A stretch of DNA of 64,000 nt, from positions 186,001 to 250,000 of the forward strand of contig JAJYKR010000001.1 in the NCBI GenBank assembly GCA_021788415.1, given 5' to 3'. Both the position numbers and the translations under genes were made by a program. Source of the DNA: an archaeon. GTDB taxonomy: Archaea > Thermoproteota > Nitrososphaeria > Nitrososphaerales > UBA183. Numbering within the stretch: position 1 is the first letter of the stretch; each line of letters opens with the position of its first letter. Shown here one piece after another: positions 15,596 to 23,650 of this stretch. The notes beneath the pieces were generated by a model. That model saw only the letters and a list, made by a program, of their open reading frames with translations, was not told the origin of the DNA and did not search any database.

Positions 15596-16321
15596 TCAAA
15601 CCCTGCGGTGGTCCTCCTGCTCGTTCAGCGGATGCTTACCGAAAAAGATAGCGAGGTACGGCGCGACCGCTCCGATCACTTTGCCCTCCGCCTTGCGGAC
15701 GTGCTCTTCGTAGGTAGTCCGGGGGACTTCCATCGTTCCTGCGATGTCCTCAAACCTCACTTTTCTTGGGACGTTGTAGTACCCAAAGTCCACGGCAGCC
15801 AGGAGTGACTCGGCTTGTTTCAGCGTCAACCCGGACACAAGGGCGCTCGTTGGGATCAGCATGTTCTCTCTTAGGAGGTTGGAGTTCATTCTGCCTCTCT
15901 TCTCCACTCTGAGCTCCCCCAACCTTTCAAGCCGCGCAAACATCGCGGGCAGCTTCGTCTCGTCCAGACAGATCCCCCTCAGCTCCAACCAGCCCTTGTG
16001 GTAGACGAGTGGAAACACTGGCATGCAACTGTGGTTCTGCATGACTTGCTCGATGGACCCGCGCCTCGTGTGTTTGCAGCTCATTACGAAGACATTGGAA
16101 TTCGGCCCTGCCTCGACTCGCTTCTGCAACGCGAAGCCGAGCTTCTTCCTGAGGCTGAGGAACGCCTTGACGGCTTCCTCCCAGTCCGCGTCTGTGGCTG
16201 TCCGCACCTGATAGAAGTCCGTGGTGAAGTTGCACCAGTCGTAGATGGTGAGGGTAGGATACCTCTCGGTGAGGCTCAGCAGATCCCACTTCGGCTTCAG
16301 CTTGATCGTAATCTGTATCAT
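15596..16321 (-). CDS. Bat-like regulator with C-terminal HTH_10 domain
   Basis: This 241-residue protein has a C-terminal HTH_10 (bacterioopsin-activator type) domain at about 165-220 (SGLTLKQAESLLAAVDFGYY, then PRTTYEEHVRKAEGK). The N-terminal 160 residues form a strand-rich sensor-like region with scattered Cys (CNFTTDF, CKHTRRG). HTH_10 proteins activate or repress genes in archaea. Its ATG overlaps the stop of the ATPase gene by 4 bp (ATGA), so the two are coupled. A second TATA-like element (minus GCTTAAATC, 16347-16355) inside the ATPase gene could give a separate leaderless transcript. Confidence 0.85.
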   Translation of the reverse strand: MIQITIKLKPKWDLLSLTERYPTLTIYDWCNFTTDFYQVRTATDADWEEAVKAFLSLRKKLGFALQKRVEAGPNSNVFVMSCKHTRRGSIEQVMQNHSCMPVFPLVYHKGWLELRGICLDETKLPAMFARLERLGELRVEKRGRMNSNLLRENMLIPTSALVSGLTLKQAESLLAAVDFGYYNVPRKVRFEDIAGTMEVPRTTYEEHVRKAEGKVIGAVAPYLAIFFGKHPLNEQEDHRRV

Positions 16322-17592
16322 TGCGGGGCGCGGAAGAGGTCTGCACGATTTAAGCTGGGCGCAGCCATTTGACGACGCAGCAGGTGTGCCTCCAATTCGG
16401 GACCACGAATACTCGGGGCCTGTCCGAGCCTCCCGGCTGCATCGTCATGATCTTCCAGATGCCTTGTCTCCGCGCCGGCAGTTCTCCTGGCTTCGACCGT
16501 CTGTAGCGCCGCTCTAACCGGCTTGGGGATTCCATAGCAGACGCGATAGCCACGCTGTACGGCGTAGAGGAGGTGTTCCTCCACTAGGTTCGCAAGGCCG
16601 CTGTAGGCCGTCGACCTCGCCAGGTTCCTAAGCCCCTTGACGATGTCGCTCTTGCGCATCTCCCCATCGGTGTAGCACCGCCTGAGCACTTCATGGGCGA
16701 CTCTCGCTTCATTTCCTTGGAGCTCAAGCCTACCAGTGAGCAGCTTGTTCGCGTCGTCGTAAGAGAGGCGTTCTGCCACCATGGCCACAAGCGCCTTTGA
16801 AATCCTCGTCACCCCTGCCCAACCTCCTATCCAGAGACAGGCGCCGGCGAGGTCCGCGGCAAGCCCGGGGAGGCCCATGGCCCGTTCCGAGATTGCCTGA
16901 TATGCGTCGGGTTCGTAGGGGTCTCCATCCATGGCGCAGGATTCCACGGAAAGCCTGAGCATCAACTCTATCTCTCGCCTTTCGAAACGCGGCAGCAACT
17001 GAACGACGAACCCCTCTGGGACTGACCTCATGCGTAGCAAGCCACGATATGTTATGTAAGAGACGCTCAGGACGTATTTCGGGAGGACGCTCCTGGGGTG
17101 AGTCGGGTGGCTCCTTCCCTCCATGATCTGTCCAACCACCCGGTCGCAGTCGTCGACGATGAGCGGGCCATGCTGCTTCAGCTGATTCCTCTCAGAGGAA
17201 CCTGCTAGGCTTGCACGGCGGGGCTTCTTCGCCCAGTTATGTTCAAGCTGCCACCCTGAGCAAACAGCGCCGGACGAACCAACCTTCTCACTCTTACCGG
17301 TCTGGTTAAGGCCCTTCGCCAGCAGGCTCAGCAACAGCGTCTTCCCTGAACCGTCAGGTCCCACAAGCAACACATCCGTCCCAGAACGCACACGCTTCGC
17401 CAGACGCGAGAGGCTTAGCCTTGTCTGCGCAGACAATAGTCCGGGCCTGGTCAAGACATACTCTGCGCTGAACGGGTCGTTAGTGAATCCGAACGCTCTT
17501 AGCACAACCTTCCACAGCGCAGCGTTCTCCGCCGGATTCCCGACGGGTGGGTTCCAGTCAGGGGCCGACAGCGAGGGCCCGCCGAATTCCAT
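16318..17592 (-). CDS. ExeA/AAA-like P-loop ATPase with C-terminal wHTH
   Basis: From ATG 17592 the product has 424 residues. Near residue 35 it has a TNDPFS motif of the type seen at the start of ExeA/TniB/Orc-like ATPases. Walker A (VGPDGSGKT) is at about 78-85 and Walker B (LIVDDCD) at about 144-149. After a helical lid, a winged-helix-like segment follows at about 325-390 (EMRKSDIVKGLRNLARSTAY). It resembles ATP-dependent DNA-associated switches more than transporters. A start further upstream (17619 or 17715) would overlap the TATA at 17622-17631. It is coupled to the HTH_10 gene. The actual process is unknown; an Orc1/Cdc6-like or STAND-like signalling role is possible. Confidence 0.72.
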   Translation of the reverse strand: MEFGGPSLSAPDWNPPVGNPAENAALWKVVLRAFGFTNDPFSAEYVLTRPGLLSAQTRLSLSRLAKRVRSGTDVLLVGPDGSGKTLLLSLLAKGLNQTGKSEKVGSSGAVCSGWQLEHNWAKKPRRASLAGSSERNQLKQHGPLIVDDCDRVVGQIMEGRSHPTHPRSVLPKYVLSVSYITYRGLLRMRSVPEGFVVQLLPRFERREIELMLRLSVESCAMDGDPYEPDAYQAISERAMGLPGLAADLAGACLWIGGWAGVTRISKALVAMVAERLSYDDANKLLTGRLELQGNEARVAHEVLRRCYTDGEMRKSDIVKGLRNLARSTAYSGLANLVEEHLLYAVQRGYRVCYGIPKPVRAALQTVEARRTAGAETRHLEDHDDAAGRLGQAPSIRGPELEAHLLRRQMAAPSLNRADLFRAPQ

Positions 17593-17621
17593 GCATATCG
17601 GTGGGCGAACTGTCTGCATTA

Positions 17622-17651
17622 GGATATAAATCAAGTACCGCCAAATGGCGG
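17622..17651 (-). promoter_or_regulatory. TATA box and CCGCCA-AA-TGGCGG operator of the ATPase operon
   Basis: The minus-strand TATA GATTTATATC (17622-17631) is about 34 nt before ATG 17592. Immediately upstream, 17638-17651 is a perfect palindrome with 6-bp arms and a 2-bp centre. The layout (operator, 6-8 bp, TATA, about 30 nt, start) matches that of the wHTH gene at 15323. Confidence 0.65.
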
Positions 17652-17875
17652 CTGACATACGACAGGCACAGCAGATTGACCTTCGATGAGATTCTGCATG
17701 GCGGTCTGGGCGCAAACTCAGTTATGCGTTCGTTGTTCCTCCTTTGGAGCCGGGGGGCCGACGAGCGGCAGGCTGATCTGACGGTACTGGTGTCTGACCC
17801 AGGGCGACGCCGCCCTGCACATTTTGGATCCATCGTGTCAGGAATCGGTTCGGTCCAGACGCAACACCCTCAGAT

Positions 17876-17935
17876 GTCAACAAAGTTTAAGTAAAATCCA
17901 AAATCGTCAACAATCCTTAAAGTAAATTAGACGAC
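17876..17935 (+). promoter_or_regulatory. Two tandem 30-bp promoter repeats
   Basis: GTCAACAA starts at 17876 and again at 17906, exactly 30 bp apart. Each is followed by TTTAAGTAAAAT or CTTAAAGTAAAT. The second copy's CTTAAAGTAA (17916-17925) is a TATA box 29 nt before ATG 17950, so the first may be an alternate promoter or a regulator site. Confidence 0.5.
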
Positions 17936-17949
17936 TTTTCAGTCCGAGA

Positions 17950-20271
17950 ATGAAAATTACCAGACGCAAAGCACTTACCACAACTGCAACAGTCGCCATC
18001 ATCGTCGTAATCCTCGTCATCGCGGCCGCCGCCGGCTACTTCGTCCTCACCACATCGCCTTCGAAGACAACGACCTCGACGACTTCGACATCGTCAACTA
18101 CCAGCACGGCCTCGTCAAGTACCCACTCGGTCTCTTCGACAAGCCAGTCGAGCTCCTCGACCTCAGCGCCACAGACGCCGCTGACGGTGGCATCGTGCAC
18201 CTCTGCGATATCGGGGACAGTCCCCCCTACCCAGTCGTTCACCTACACCGCCGCAAACTCGTCTGCGAACTACAACTACCCGGTCACCTCCACTCCGCCC
18301 ACCACTGGCGCAGGCCAGTATGGGCCGACCAACGCTAACCAGCTGGTCGATGAGTCAACAGGGGCTCCGCCGGACTACCTGGACCCAGCAGCTGGGTTCT
18401 ACTCGCAGGACCTTCCATACTACAACGCAGTCTTCCAGAACCTGGTCATGTACAACGGCAACAGCGGCAGCCAGCTCCTCCCGGTCATCGCAGACCAGTA
18501 CTGGATCACCAACGGTGGCTGCACGAACGTCTTCCACATCAGGTCGGGCGTCACGTTCTCGGACGGGACACCAGCAACAGCATACGACCAGTGGTTCTCG
18601 ATCGTGCGCACCCAGTACATCAACGCGCCTTCCGGTGTCAGCCTGTACAACTGGAACGAAGTGTCCTACAACGAGACCGCGGGCGCCCAGTTCGGGTCTG
18701 GCAGCTACTCCTACAACGCCATGGGCAATCAAATCCCGTGGGGTCTCAGGGCCGCGATCCAGTCTGTGACTGGACTCCAGACGGCAGCTGATACACCGGC
18801 GGCCGTTAACCTGGCAGTGAGAGCGCTGAACCAGATGCTCTCCAACTTTAGTCCCTCCAACACCACCCAGGCCGCCATCATGGCGTACCCTGAGCAGGCA
18901 TACGTGGCCAACTCGACGTCCTACTTCAGCGCCAACTATCTGAGGACCCTCGGGCCATTCGGTCCACAACTGTGGGCAGGGTTCGACGGCCAGCAGATGG
19001 TCGAGCCTGCGTTCGTCGACGCCCACGGAGGAGTCGCCAACAACACAGCCAACTCATACTTCGACACCCACGGCGGGATCGGGACCGGCCCCTACATCGT
19101 ATCGTCGGTAGGGGCTGGGAACAACCCGGTCGTGCTGACAGCTACCCCCAACTACTGGGCGGGTCAGTCGTCTGCCACGAACGTCCCTGTCATCGCAAGA
19201 CCAGCCAGCATCAACACCGTAGTCATAGCACCGTTCTCGACAGACGCCCAGGCCGAGGGTGACTTTAGCACCAACAAGGCACAGATTTCTACCGAGGCGC
19301 CGTTCAACTACAACGCGATGTATGACGGCCTCCCGGCTAACGTGAGATCCACCTTCTCCTTCAACCAGATATTGAGGGGGATTGGCGCATTCCCCTACGC
19401 GCTCTTCGCCCAGTTCAACACCTACCAGTCTCCGACCAACTTCACCAGCTTCAGGCAGGGTATGGCGTCCGCGCTGAACTACACGGCGCTCAACCAGCCT
19501 AACTACTTCAACAACACAGCCTACGACGGATACTTCGTCGGTCCGCTGACGCCGGCCTACGCATACTACAACCTACCGAACTACCCGCTCCCTCAGGAGA
19601 ACACCACTGCGGCCGTCAACTACTTCCAAGAGTTCGGCCTGCAGTCGCACACCTACACGGTCCTCTCCACTGCCTTGACGCTGTCCAACGGGACGACGCT
19701 GGCCGCAGGGACCATAATCGGTGACCAGAAGGGTTCGCAGCTACAGCCGTTCAAGCTGTACTACGCAGTCCCTCTCACAGGCGCTCTGGAGGTCACGCTC
19801 ACCGTGATCCAGAACTCACTGAGCCAGTTCGGCATCACCGCGGTGCCGTTCGGGACCACCACAACGGAGCTCGACATACTCGACTCCAAAGCACAGACCT
19901 ATCCAGCGGTCCAACTCATAGGCTGGGGCGCTGACTTCAACGACCCATTCCTGGGCATGTTCTTCCCACTGATGACCCCGTCACCGTACAACGGGTTCTA
20001 CACCAACTCCACCGTCAACGCAGAGGCACTGGCATGCGAGTTCCCAGCGTCTACGGCTCAAGCGCAGACCTGCGCTAGCACGCTGTACAAGATGGCACAA
20101 CAGAACCAGATATGGATCTACACACCAATCCCAGAGATTCCTGCAGGGCAGCCCAACGCGGGCTTCCCAACGAACTTCTTCTTCCTGCAGCCCTACGTCC
20201 ACGGCGTCGTCGACAACGAGTTCGTGGGCAGCTTCTACAACCAAATCTACTACCAACCGGTCAACGTATAG
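17950..20271 (+). CDS. Family 5 (peptide/nickel-type) ABC substrate-binding protein
   Basis: The 773-residue protein has a basic N-terminus (MKITRRKAL) and a single signal-anchor helix at about 10-33. A Ser/Thr spacer follows at about 36-75 (a likely glycosylated stalk), then a large SBP_bac_5 domain from about 130 to the end. The domain is recognised by FHIRSGVTFSDGTPATAYDQ near the start and GIGTGPYIV in the middle. Such proteins capture oligopeptides, sugars or metals outside the cell and deliver them to an ABC permease. No permease or ATPase gene lies within this window, so it is an orphan here. Tyr, Asn and Gln are abundant. Two promoter repeats precede it. Confidence 0.9.
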   Translation: MKITRRKALTTTATVAIIVVILVIAAAAGYFVLTTSPSKTTTSTTSTSSTTSTASSSTHSVSSTSQSSSSTSAPQTPLTVASCTSAISGTVPPTQSFTYTAANSSANYNYPVTSTPPTTGAGQYGPTNANQLVDESTGAPPDYLDPAAGFYSQDLPYYNAVFQNLVMYNGNSGSQLLPVIADQYWITNGGCTNVFHIRSGVTFSDGTPATAYDQWFSIVRTQYINAPSGVSLYNWNEVSYNETAGAQFGSGSYSYNAMGNQIPWGLRAAIQSVTGLQTAADTPAAVNLAVRALNQMLSNFSPSNTTQAAIMAYPEQAYVANSTSYFSANYLRTLGPFGPQLWAGFDGQQMVEPAFVDAHGGVANNTANSYFDTHGGIGTGPYIVSSVGAGNNPVVLTATPNYWAGQSSATNVPVIARPASINTVVIAPFSTDAQAEGDFSTNKAQISTEAPFNYNAMYDGLPANVRSTFSFNQILRGIGAFPYALFAQFNTYQSPTNFTSFRQGMASALNYTALNQPNYFNNTAYDGYFVGPLTPAYAYYNLPNYPLPQENTTAAVNYFQEFGLQSHTYTVLSTALTLSNGTTLAAGTIIGDQKGSQLQPFKLYYAVPLTGALEVTLTVIQNSLSQFGITAVPFGTTTTELDILDSKAQTYPAVQLIGWGADFNDPFLGMFFPLMTPSPYNGFYTNSTVNAEALACEFPASTAQAQTCASTLYKMAQQNQIWIYTPIPEIPAGQPNAGFPTNFFFLQPYVHGVVDNEFVGSFYNQIYYQPVNV

Positions 20272-20303
20272 AGACAGTCCTGGGCCGAGAGGCCTGGGAC
20301 CCT

Positions 20304-20316
20304 CCTTCTGTTTTTT
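20304..20316 (+). terminator. Poly-T terminator after the binding-protein gene
   Basis: CCTTCTGTTTTTT lies about 35 nt after the stop codon, preceded by a weak hairpin (GGCC-GAGA-GGCC). This is typical for archaeal termination. Confidence 0.5.
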
Positions 20317-20433
20317 GAGAACCCAGCGGGAGCTCTGCCCTACCCAGAAAGACGGCTCCTGGGGTCGATCAGTGCCCGACGGATGGTCCAGGGCGAGCAT
20401 GGAATGAGCCCGCCTTATGCTGAGACCCGAGCG

Positions 20434-21741
20434 TCACCCTGGAGGAGACGGATTCAACTTCGCCGGGGGCGGGACCCCTGGCGCTTTCTCTTCCGCCTCC
20501 CCTCCGCCCTTTGGCTTTGAAAGTCCCTCGTATTCCCGCTGGAGCCCAGGCCCGACGACCGCGAACCCGCAGAACACGGCAGCGGCGAATCCCGCGAGAG
20601 CGTACCAGCCCCAGGCCGGGTCGAAGCTAAGGAGCTGGAAGCTGGCCGGCCCGACGGCCGCGGCGATCGACCTCCCCGACGAGGTGGCAGCGTAGTAGTA
20701 GCCCTGGTATGTCCCCCTGTTGCCGGACTTCGAAAAGAGGGCAATCACCGTCTGCGACGGAACCGTGGCCATGATTTCCCCGAGGGTGAGCACGACCATC
20801 ACGGCCTCGTACTGCAGGAAACTGGTGGACAGCCCGGCCATCACGAAGCTCGCCACGAGGAGGAGCGGAGACAGCAGCAGGGGGAAAGCGAGGGTCCTGG
20901 CCCTCTGGACCATGCTAATCAGGGGGAGCTGCAGGATGACGATGACTGCGCCGTTGGTTGCGAAGAGGTAGCCGATCTGCGTGTTGGTGAAGTGCAGTAG
21001 GACCCCGGTGTAGAGGGCCAGCGGCTGGATCTCATATCCCACGGCGAAGTAGAGGCACGCCATGAGGAGCAGGAACGCGATGATGCTCGTGTCCTTCTTC
21101 CACGAAAGCATCCGCCTCGCATCCCCCTCGCGCGGGTCCCCGGACCGCCTGACCCCCCCGCGAATCAGGAAAATGGTGAGCAGGATGACCGGGACCACCA
21201 TGGCGGCGCTGATGAAGAAGACCGAGTCGTAGCCGAAGGCCTGGGTGATGGGCCCCCCAACCGCCGGCCCTATCGCGAAGCCGAGGTTCCCGCCGATGGT
21301 GAGCAGGTTGTACCCAGGCCGGATCTGGCTGACAGGCTGCCCAGCGATTATCGACCCGGTCGCAGGGTTGGAGAAGCCCCTGAGGAACGAGAAGAGGGGG
21401 TAAAGGACGAAGAAGTACAGCGCGGCGCTGTTGTCGAGCACCATGAACCCGAGGGCGACGGAGGTGGCGATGGAAGTGAAGTACCCAGCGAGCATGACCT
21501 TCTTGGGGCCCACGGCGTCGGTCAACCTCCCTCCCAGGAGCTGGCTCCCCAGGTTGAGCGCCCCCGCGGCGAAGTAAACCAGGCCCGTGGACGCCAGGTC
21601 GATCCCCCTGACCTCGGCGAGGTAGAGGCCGAAGAACGGCATCGCCATGGAGAAGCCGAGCGAGTTTAGGGTCCTTATCGCGAACAGCACCCAGGACTCC
21701 CTCTGGAGTCCTTGCAGACCATATCTGGATAGGAGCGACAA
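20434..21741 (-). CDS. MFS transporter, multidrug-type
   Basis: The 435-residue protein has 12 predicted TM helices. A good loop-2/3 signature (GGRLTDAVGPKKVMLAGYFT) corresponds to the MFS G-x3-D-R/K-x-G-R/K-R/K motif, and SNPATGSIIAGQPVSQIRPG in loop 4 is typical of MDR-like members. The C-terminus is a Pro/Gly/Lys-rich cytoplasmic tail. The substrate is unknown. The small zinc-ribbon gene lies 37 bp upstream in the same direction and is probably cotranscribed. Confidence 0.88.
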   Translation of the reverse strand: MSLLSRYGLQGLQRESWVLFAIRTLNSLGFSMAMPFFGLYLAEVRGIDLASTGLVYFAAGALNLGSQLLGGRLTDAVGPKKVMLAGYFTSIATSVALGFMVLDNSAALYFFVLYPLFSFLRGFSNPATGSIIAGQPVSQIRPGYNLLTIGGNLGFAIGPAVGGPITQAFGYDSVFFISAAMVVPVILLTIFLIRGGVRRSGDPREGDARRMLSWKKDTSIIAFLLLMACLYFAVGYEIQPLALYTGVLLHFTNTQIGYLFATNGAVIVILQLPLISMVQRARTLAFPLLLSPLLLVASFVMAGLSTSFLQYEAVMVVLTLGEIMATVPSQTVIALFSKSGNRGTYQGYYYAATSSGRSIAAAVGPASFQLLSFDPAWGWYALAGFAAAVFCGFAVVGPGLQREYEGLSKPKGGGEAEEKAPGVPPPAKLNPSPPG

Positions 21742-21778
21742 ACACGTGCACTGCCATTATGCCCCCGGCCGGGGCCTT

Positions 21779-21925
21779 CTACCTGAACCCCAGCCCGGCA
21801 GAATCCATCTTCTTTACGCAGTCGCCGCAGCGGAGCCCCCTGGGGGTCCGATAGAGCCTGACCTTAGCCCCGCACTGGGGGCACTCCTTGGGCGGGCCCT
21901 TGACCTGGAGAGCTGGTTCCTCCAT
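21779..21925 (-). CDS. Micro zinc-ribbon protein, 48 aa
   Basis: ATG 21925 to TAG 21779-21781 encodes 48 residues with a textbook zinc ribbon: ECPQCGAKVRLYRTPRGLRC, then GDC, giving C-x2-C and C-x2-C separated by 14 residues. The C-terminus is short (KKMDSAGLGFR). Archaeal one-ribbon proteins often bind nucleic acid or partner proteins; the role here is unknown. It precedes an MFS gene by 37 bp. The divergent DEAD helicase gene begins 126 bp away. Confidence 0.78.
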   Translation of the reverse strand: MEEPALQVKGPPKECPQCGAKVRLYRTPRGLRCGDCVKKMDSAGLGFR

Positions 21926-22051
21926 GGAGATGCCCCTTGCGCGCCCTCTTCTTATCCACTACTGAAGGAGGGGGGCTTTCCCTGTCTTAAATACGGGCAA
22001 CCGGAGCGGCCCAGTTAAAGTGGAAGGACATCCGTCTGGAGGTGCACGTAC

Positions 22052-23272
22052 TTGAGCGGCTTTGAAGCGTTTCCCCTGCACCCGGCCATCAGGAAAGGGG
22101 TCGCTTCCTCCGGCTATGTCAGGCCCTTCCCCATACAAGCCCAGGCCATAGGGCCGCTCCTGGAGGGGAGGAACTTCATAGGCCAGGCGAAGGCCGGCTC
22201 GGGGAAGACCCTCGCCTTCGGTATCCCCGTGGTGCAGGCCGTCGACCCCTCGGTGGCGCGGGTGCAGGCCCTGGTGCTCGCTCCCACGAGAGAGCTCGCT
22301 GTCCAGATAACGCTCGAACTCCAGAAGATTGGGTCATACACGACAGTGAGGGTGGTGACCATCTACGGAGGGCAGTCGATGAACGTCCAGCTGGACGCCC
22401 TCAGGAGGGGCGCGCACATCGTCGTCGGGACGCCCGGACGGACCATCGACCACATCAAGAGGGGGACGCTCAGGCTCGACTCCGTCAAGTTCGTGGTCCT
22501 CGACGAGGCGGATGTGATGCTCGACATGGGTTTCATCGAAGACGTCGACTTCATACTCGACAAGACACCCAACGCGAGGCAGACGGCCCTGTTCTCTGCC
22601 ACCATGCCGAGGTCGATAGTTCAGCTCTCCCAGAGGTACGTCCCCGACCCAATCAGGGTGATGGTGGACGAGAACGAGCCTTCCGCGGAGACCCTGGAGC
22701 AGTTCTACGCCAGGACCGAGCGGGACCAGAAGCTCCAGCTCCTGCTCGACATCCTCGAGAAGGAGAACCGCAAGAGCGCCGTCGTCTTCTGCAGGACGAG
22801 GTATGGCACCATCAGGCTCGCCAGGGAGCTGGAGAGGCGTTTCCTCAGCGTGGTCTCTCTCCATGGCGACCTCTCCCAGAATCAGCGCGACCACTCCATG
22901 GGGCTATTCAGGGCGGGGAAGGCAGACGTGCTGGTCGCGACCGACGTCGCGAGCAGGGGAATCGACGTCCGCCAGGTTGACTGCGTCATCAACTACGACG
23001 TCCCCGAAGACCCCACGGTGTACTTCCACAGGGTGGGAAGGACGGCCAGGGCCGGAGACGTCGGCCGATCCTACACCTTCGTGAGCTCGGACGAAGAAGG
23101 GGATTTCGCCCGCATAGCGGCCCTCGCCAAGGCGCCCATCAATCCCCTGCGCGAAGAAGACGCCAGGAAGAGGTCGAGGCCAGCGCTCTCCTCGAAGGGC
23201 CCCAGGCCATGGAGGCACGGCCGCGGCGAGAAGCAACGGGGCAGACCGGGCCGCTGGCGCCGATATCATTAA
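22052..23272 (+). CDS. DEAD-box RNA helicase
   Basis: The 406-residue ATP-dependent RNA helicase has all the core motifs in order: Q-motif region (GYVRPFPIQAQAI), motif I AKAGSGKT, Ia PTRELA, GG, TPGR, II DEAD, III SAT, IV/V (VATDVASRGIDV) and VI HRVGRTAR. A basic C-terminal tail (HGRGEKQRGRPGRWRR) probably binds RNA. The role is unwinding structured RNA in ribosome assembly or mRNA turnover. The start is TTG 22052 with GGAGGTG 8 nt upstream. The downstream aIF1A gene has its own promoter overlapping this stop codon. Confidence 0.95.
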   Translation: MSGFEAFPLHPAIRKGVASSGYVRPFPIQAQAIGPLLEGRNFIGQAKAGSGKTLAFGIPVVQAVDPSVARVQALVLAPTRELAVQITLELQKIGSYTTVRVVTIYGGQSMNVQLDALRRGAHIVVGTPGRTIDHIKRGTLRLDSVKFVVLDEADVMLDMGFIEDVDFILDKTPNARQTALFSATMPRSIVQLSQRYVPDPIRVMVDENEPSAETLEQFYARTERDQKLQLLLDILEKENRKSAVVFCRTRYGTIRLARELERRFLSVVSLHGDLSQNQRDHSMGLFRAGKADVLVATDVASRGIDVRQVDCVINYDVPEDPTVYFHRVGRTARAGDVGRSYTFVSSDEEGDFARIAALAKAPINPLREEDARKRSRPALSSKGPRPWRHGRGEKQRGRPGRWRRYH

Positions 23273-23276
23273 TATC
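23267..23276 (+). promoter_or_regulatory. TATA box of the aIF1A gene
   Basis: CATTAATATC overlaps the helicase stop codon and lies about 34 nt before TTG 23306. Confidence 0.5.
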
Positions 23277-23305
23277 ATCCCGCCGGCGGCGTCGGATGAG
23301 ACTTC

Positions 23306-23611
23306 TTGGGAAAGAGAAAGGTCCTCAGCGAAGCAAACCTGAAGGAGCTCGTGATGCCCCAGCAGGGGGAGATACTCGGCAGGGCCATCAAAATGACCGG
23401 TGGGGACCAGGTGATCGTGAAGTGCGCGGACGGCGTGACGAGGATGTGCAGGATCAGGGGGAAACTGAAGCGGAGGATGTGGATACGCGAGGGGGACATC
23501 GTACTTGTCGCTCCCTGGGACTTCGACAACGCGAAGGCGGACATCCTCTGGCGGTACATCCAGGCGCACACCCAGTGGCTCGACGCCAACGGGTACCTGA
23601 AGGGGATCTAG
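23306..23611 (+). CDS. eif1A: Translation initiation factor aIF1A
   Basis: The 101-residue protein is an S1/OB-fold factor (residues about 22-85; GEILGRAIKMTGGDQVIVKC, then RRMWIREGDIVLVAPWDF) that binds the ribosomal A site and helps start-codon selection. Length and the basic N-terminus (GKRKVL) fit archaeal aIF1A. The start must be TTG 23306, because an in-frame TGA lies at 23297. It is followed 39 bp later by the 2-hydroxyglutarate dehydrogenase gene, with which it may be cotranscribed although the functions are unrelated. Confidence 0.95.
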   Translation: MGKRKVLSEANLKELVMPQQGEILGRAIKMTGGDQVIVKCADGVTRMCRIRGKLKRRMWIREGDIVLVAPWDFDNAKADILWRYIQAHTQWLDANGYLKGI

Positions 23612-23650
23612 GCCAAGACCCTTAACGCTCCGTCCTCCCCGCAGTGGGTC

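Larger units (their letters stand above)
17593..17949. other. Divergent intergenic region between ATPase operon and binding-protein gene
   Basis: The 357-bp gap carries the leftward TATA and palindrome at 17622-17651. It also carries an AT-rich rightward promoter region at 17876-17935 with two 30-bp units. A plus-strand open frame (to 17894) runs through it, but its translation shows no domain features. Confidence 0.55.

Noticed and set aside
16318..17592. Transposition-associated ATPase (TniB-like) suggesting a mobile element
   Set aside because: No transposase, terminal repeats or target duplication were seen near it.
17547..17894. Plus-strand 115-residue frame crossing the ATPase promoter
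   Set aside because: It overlaps the TATA box and operator and shows no domain features.
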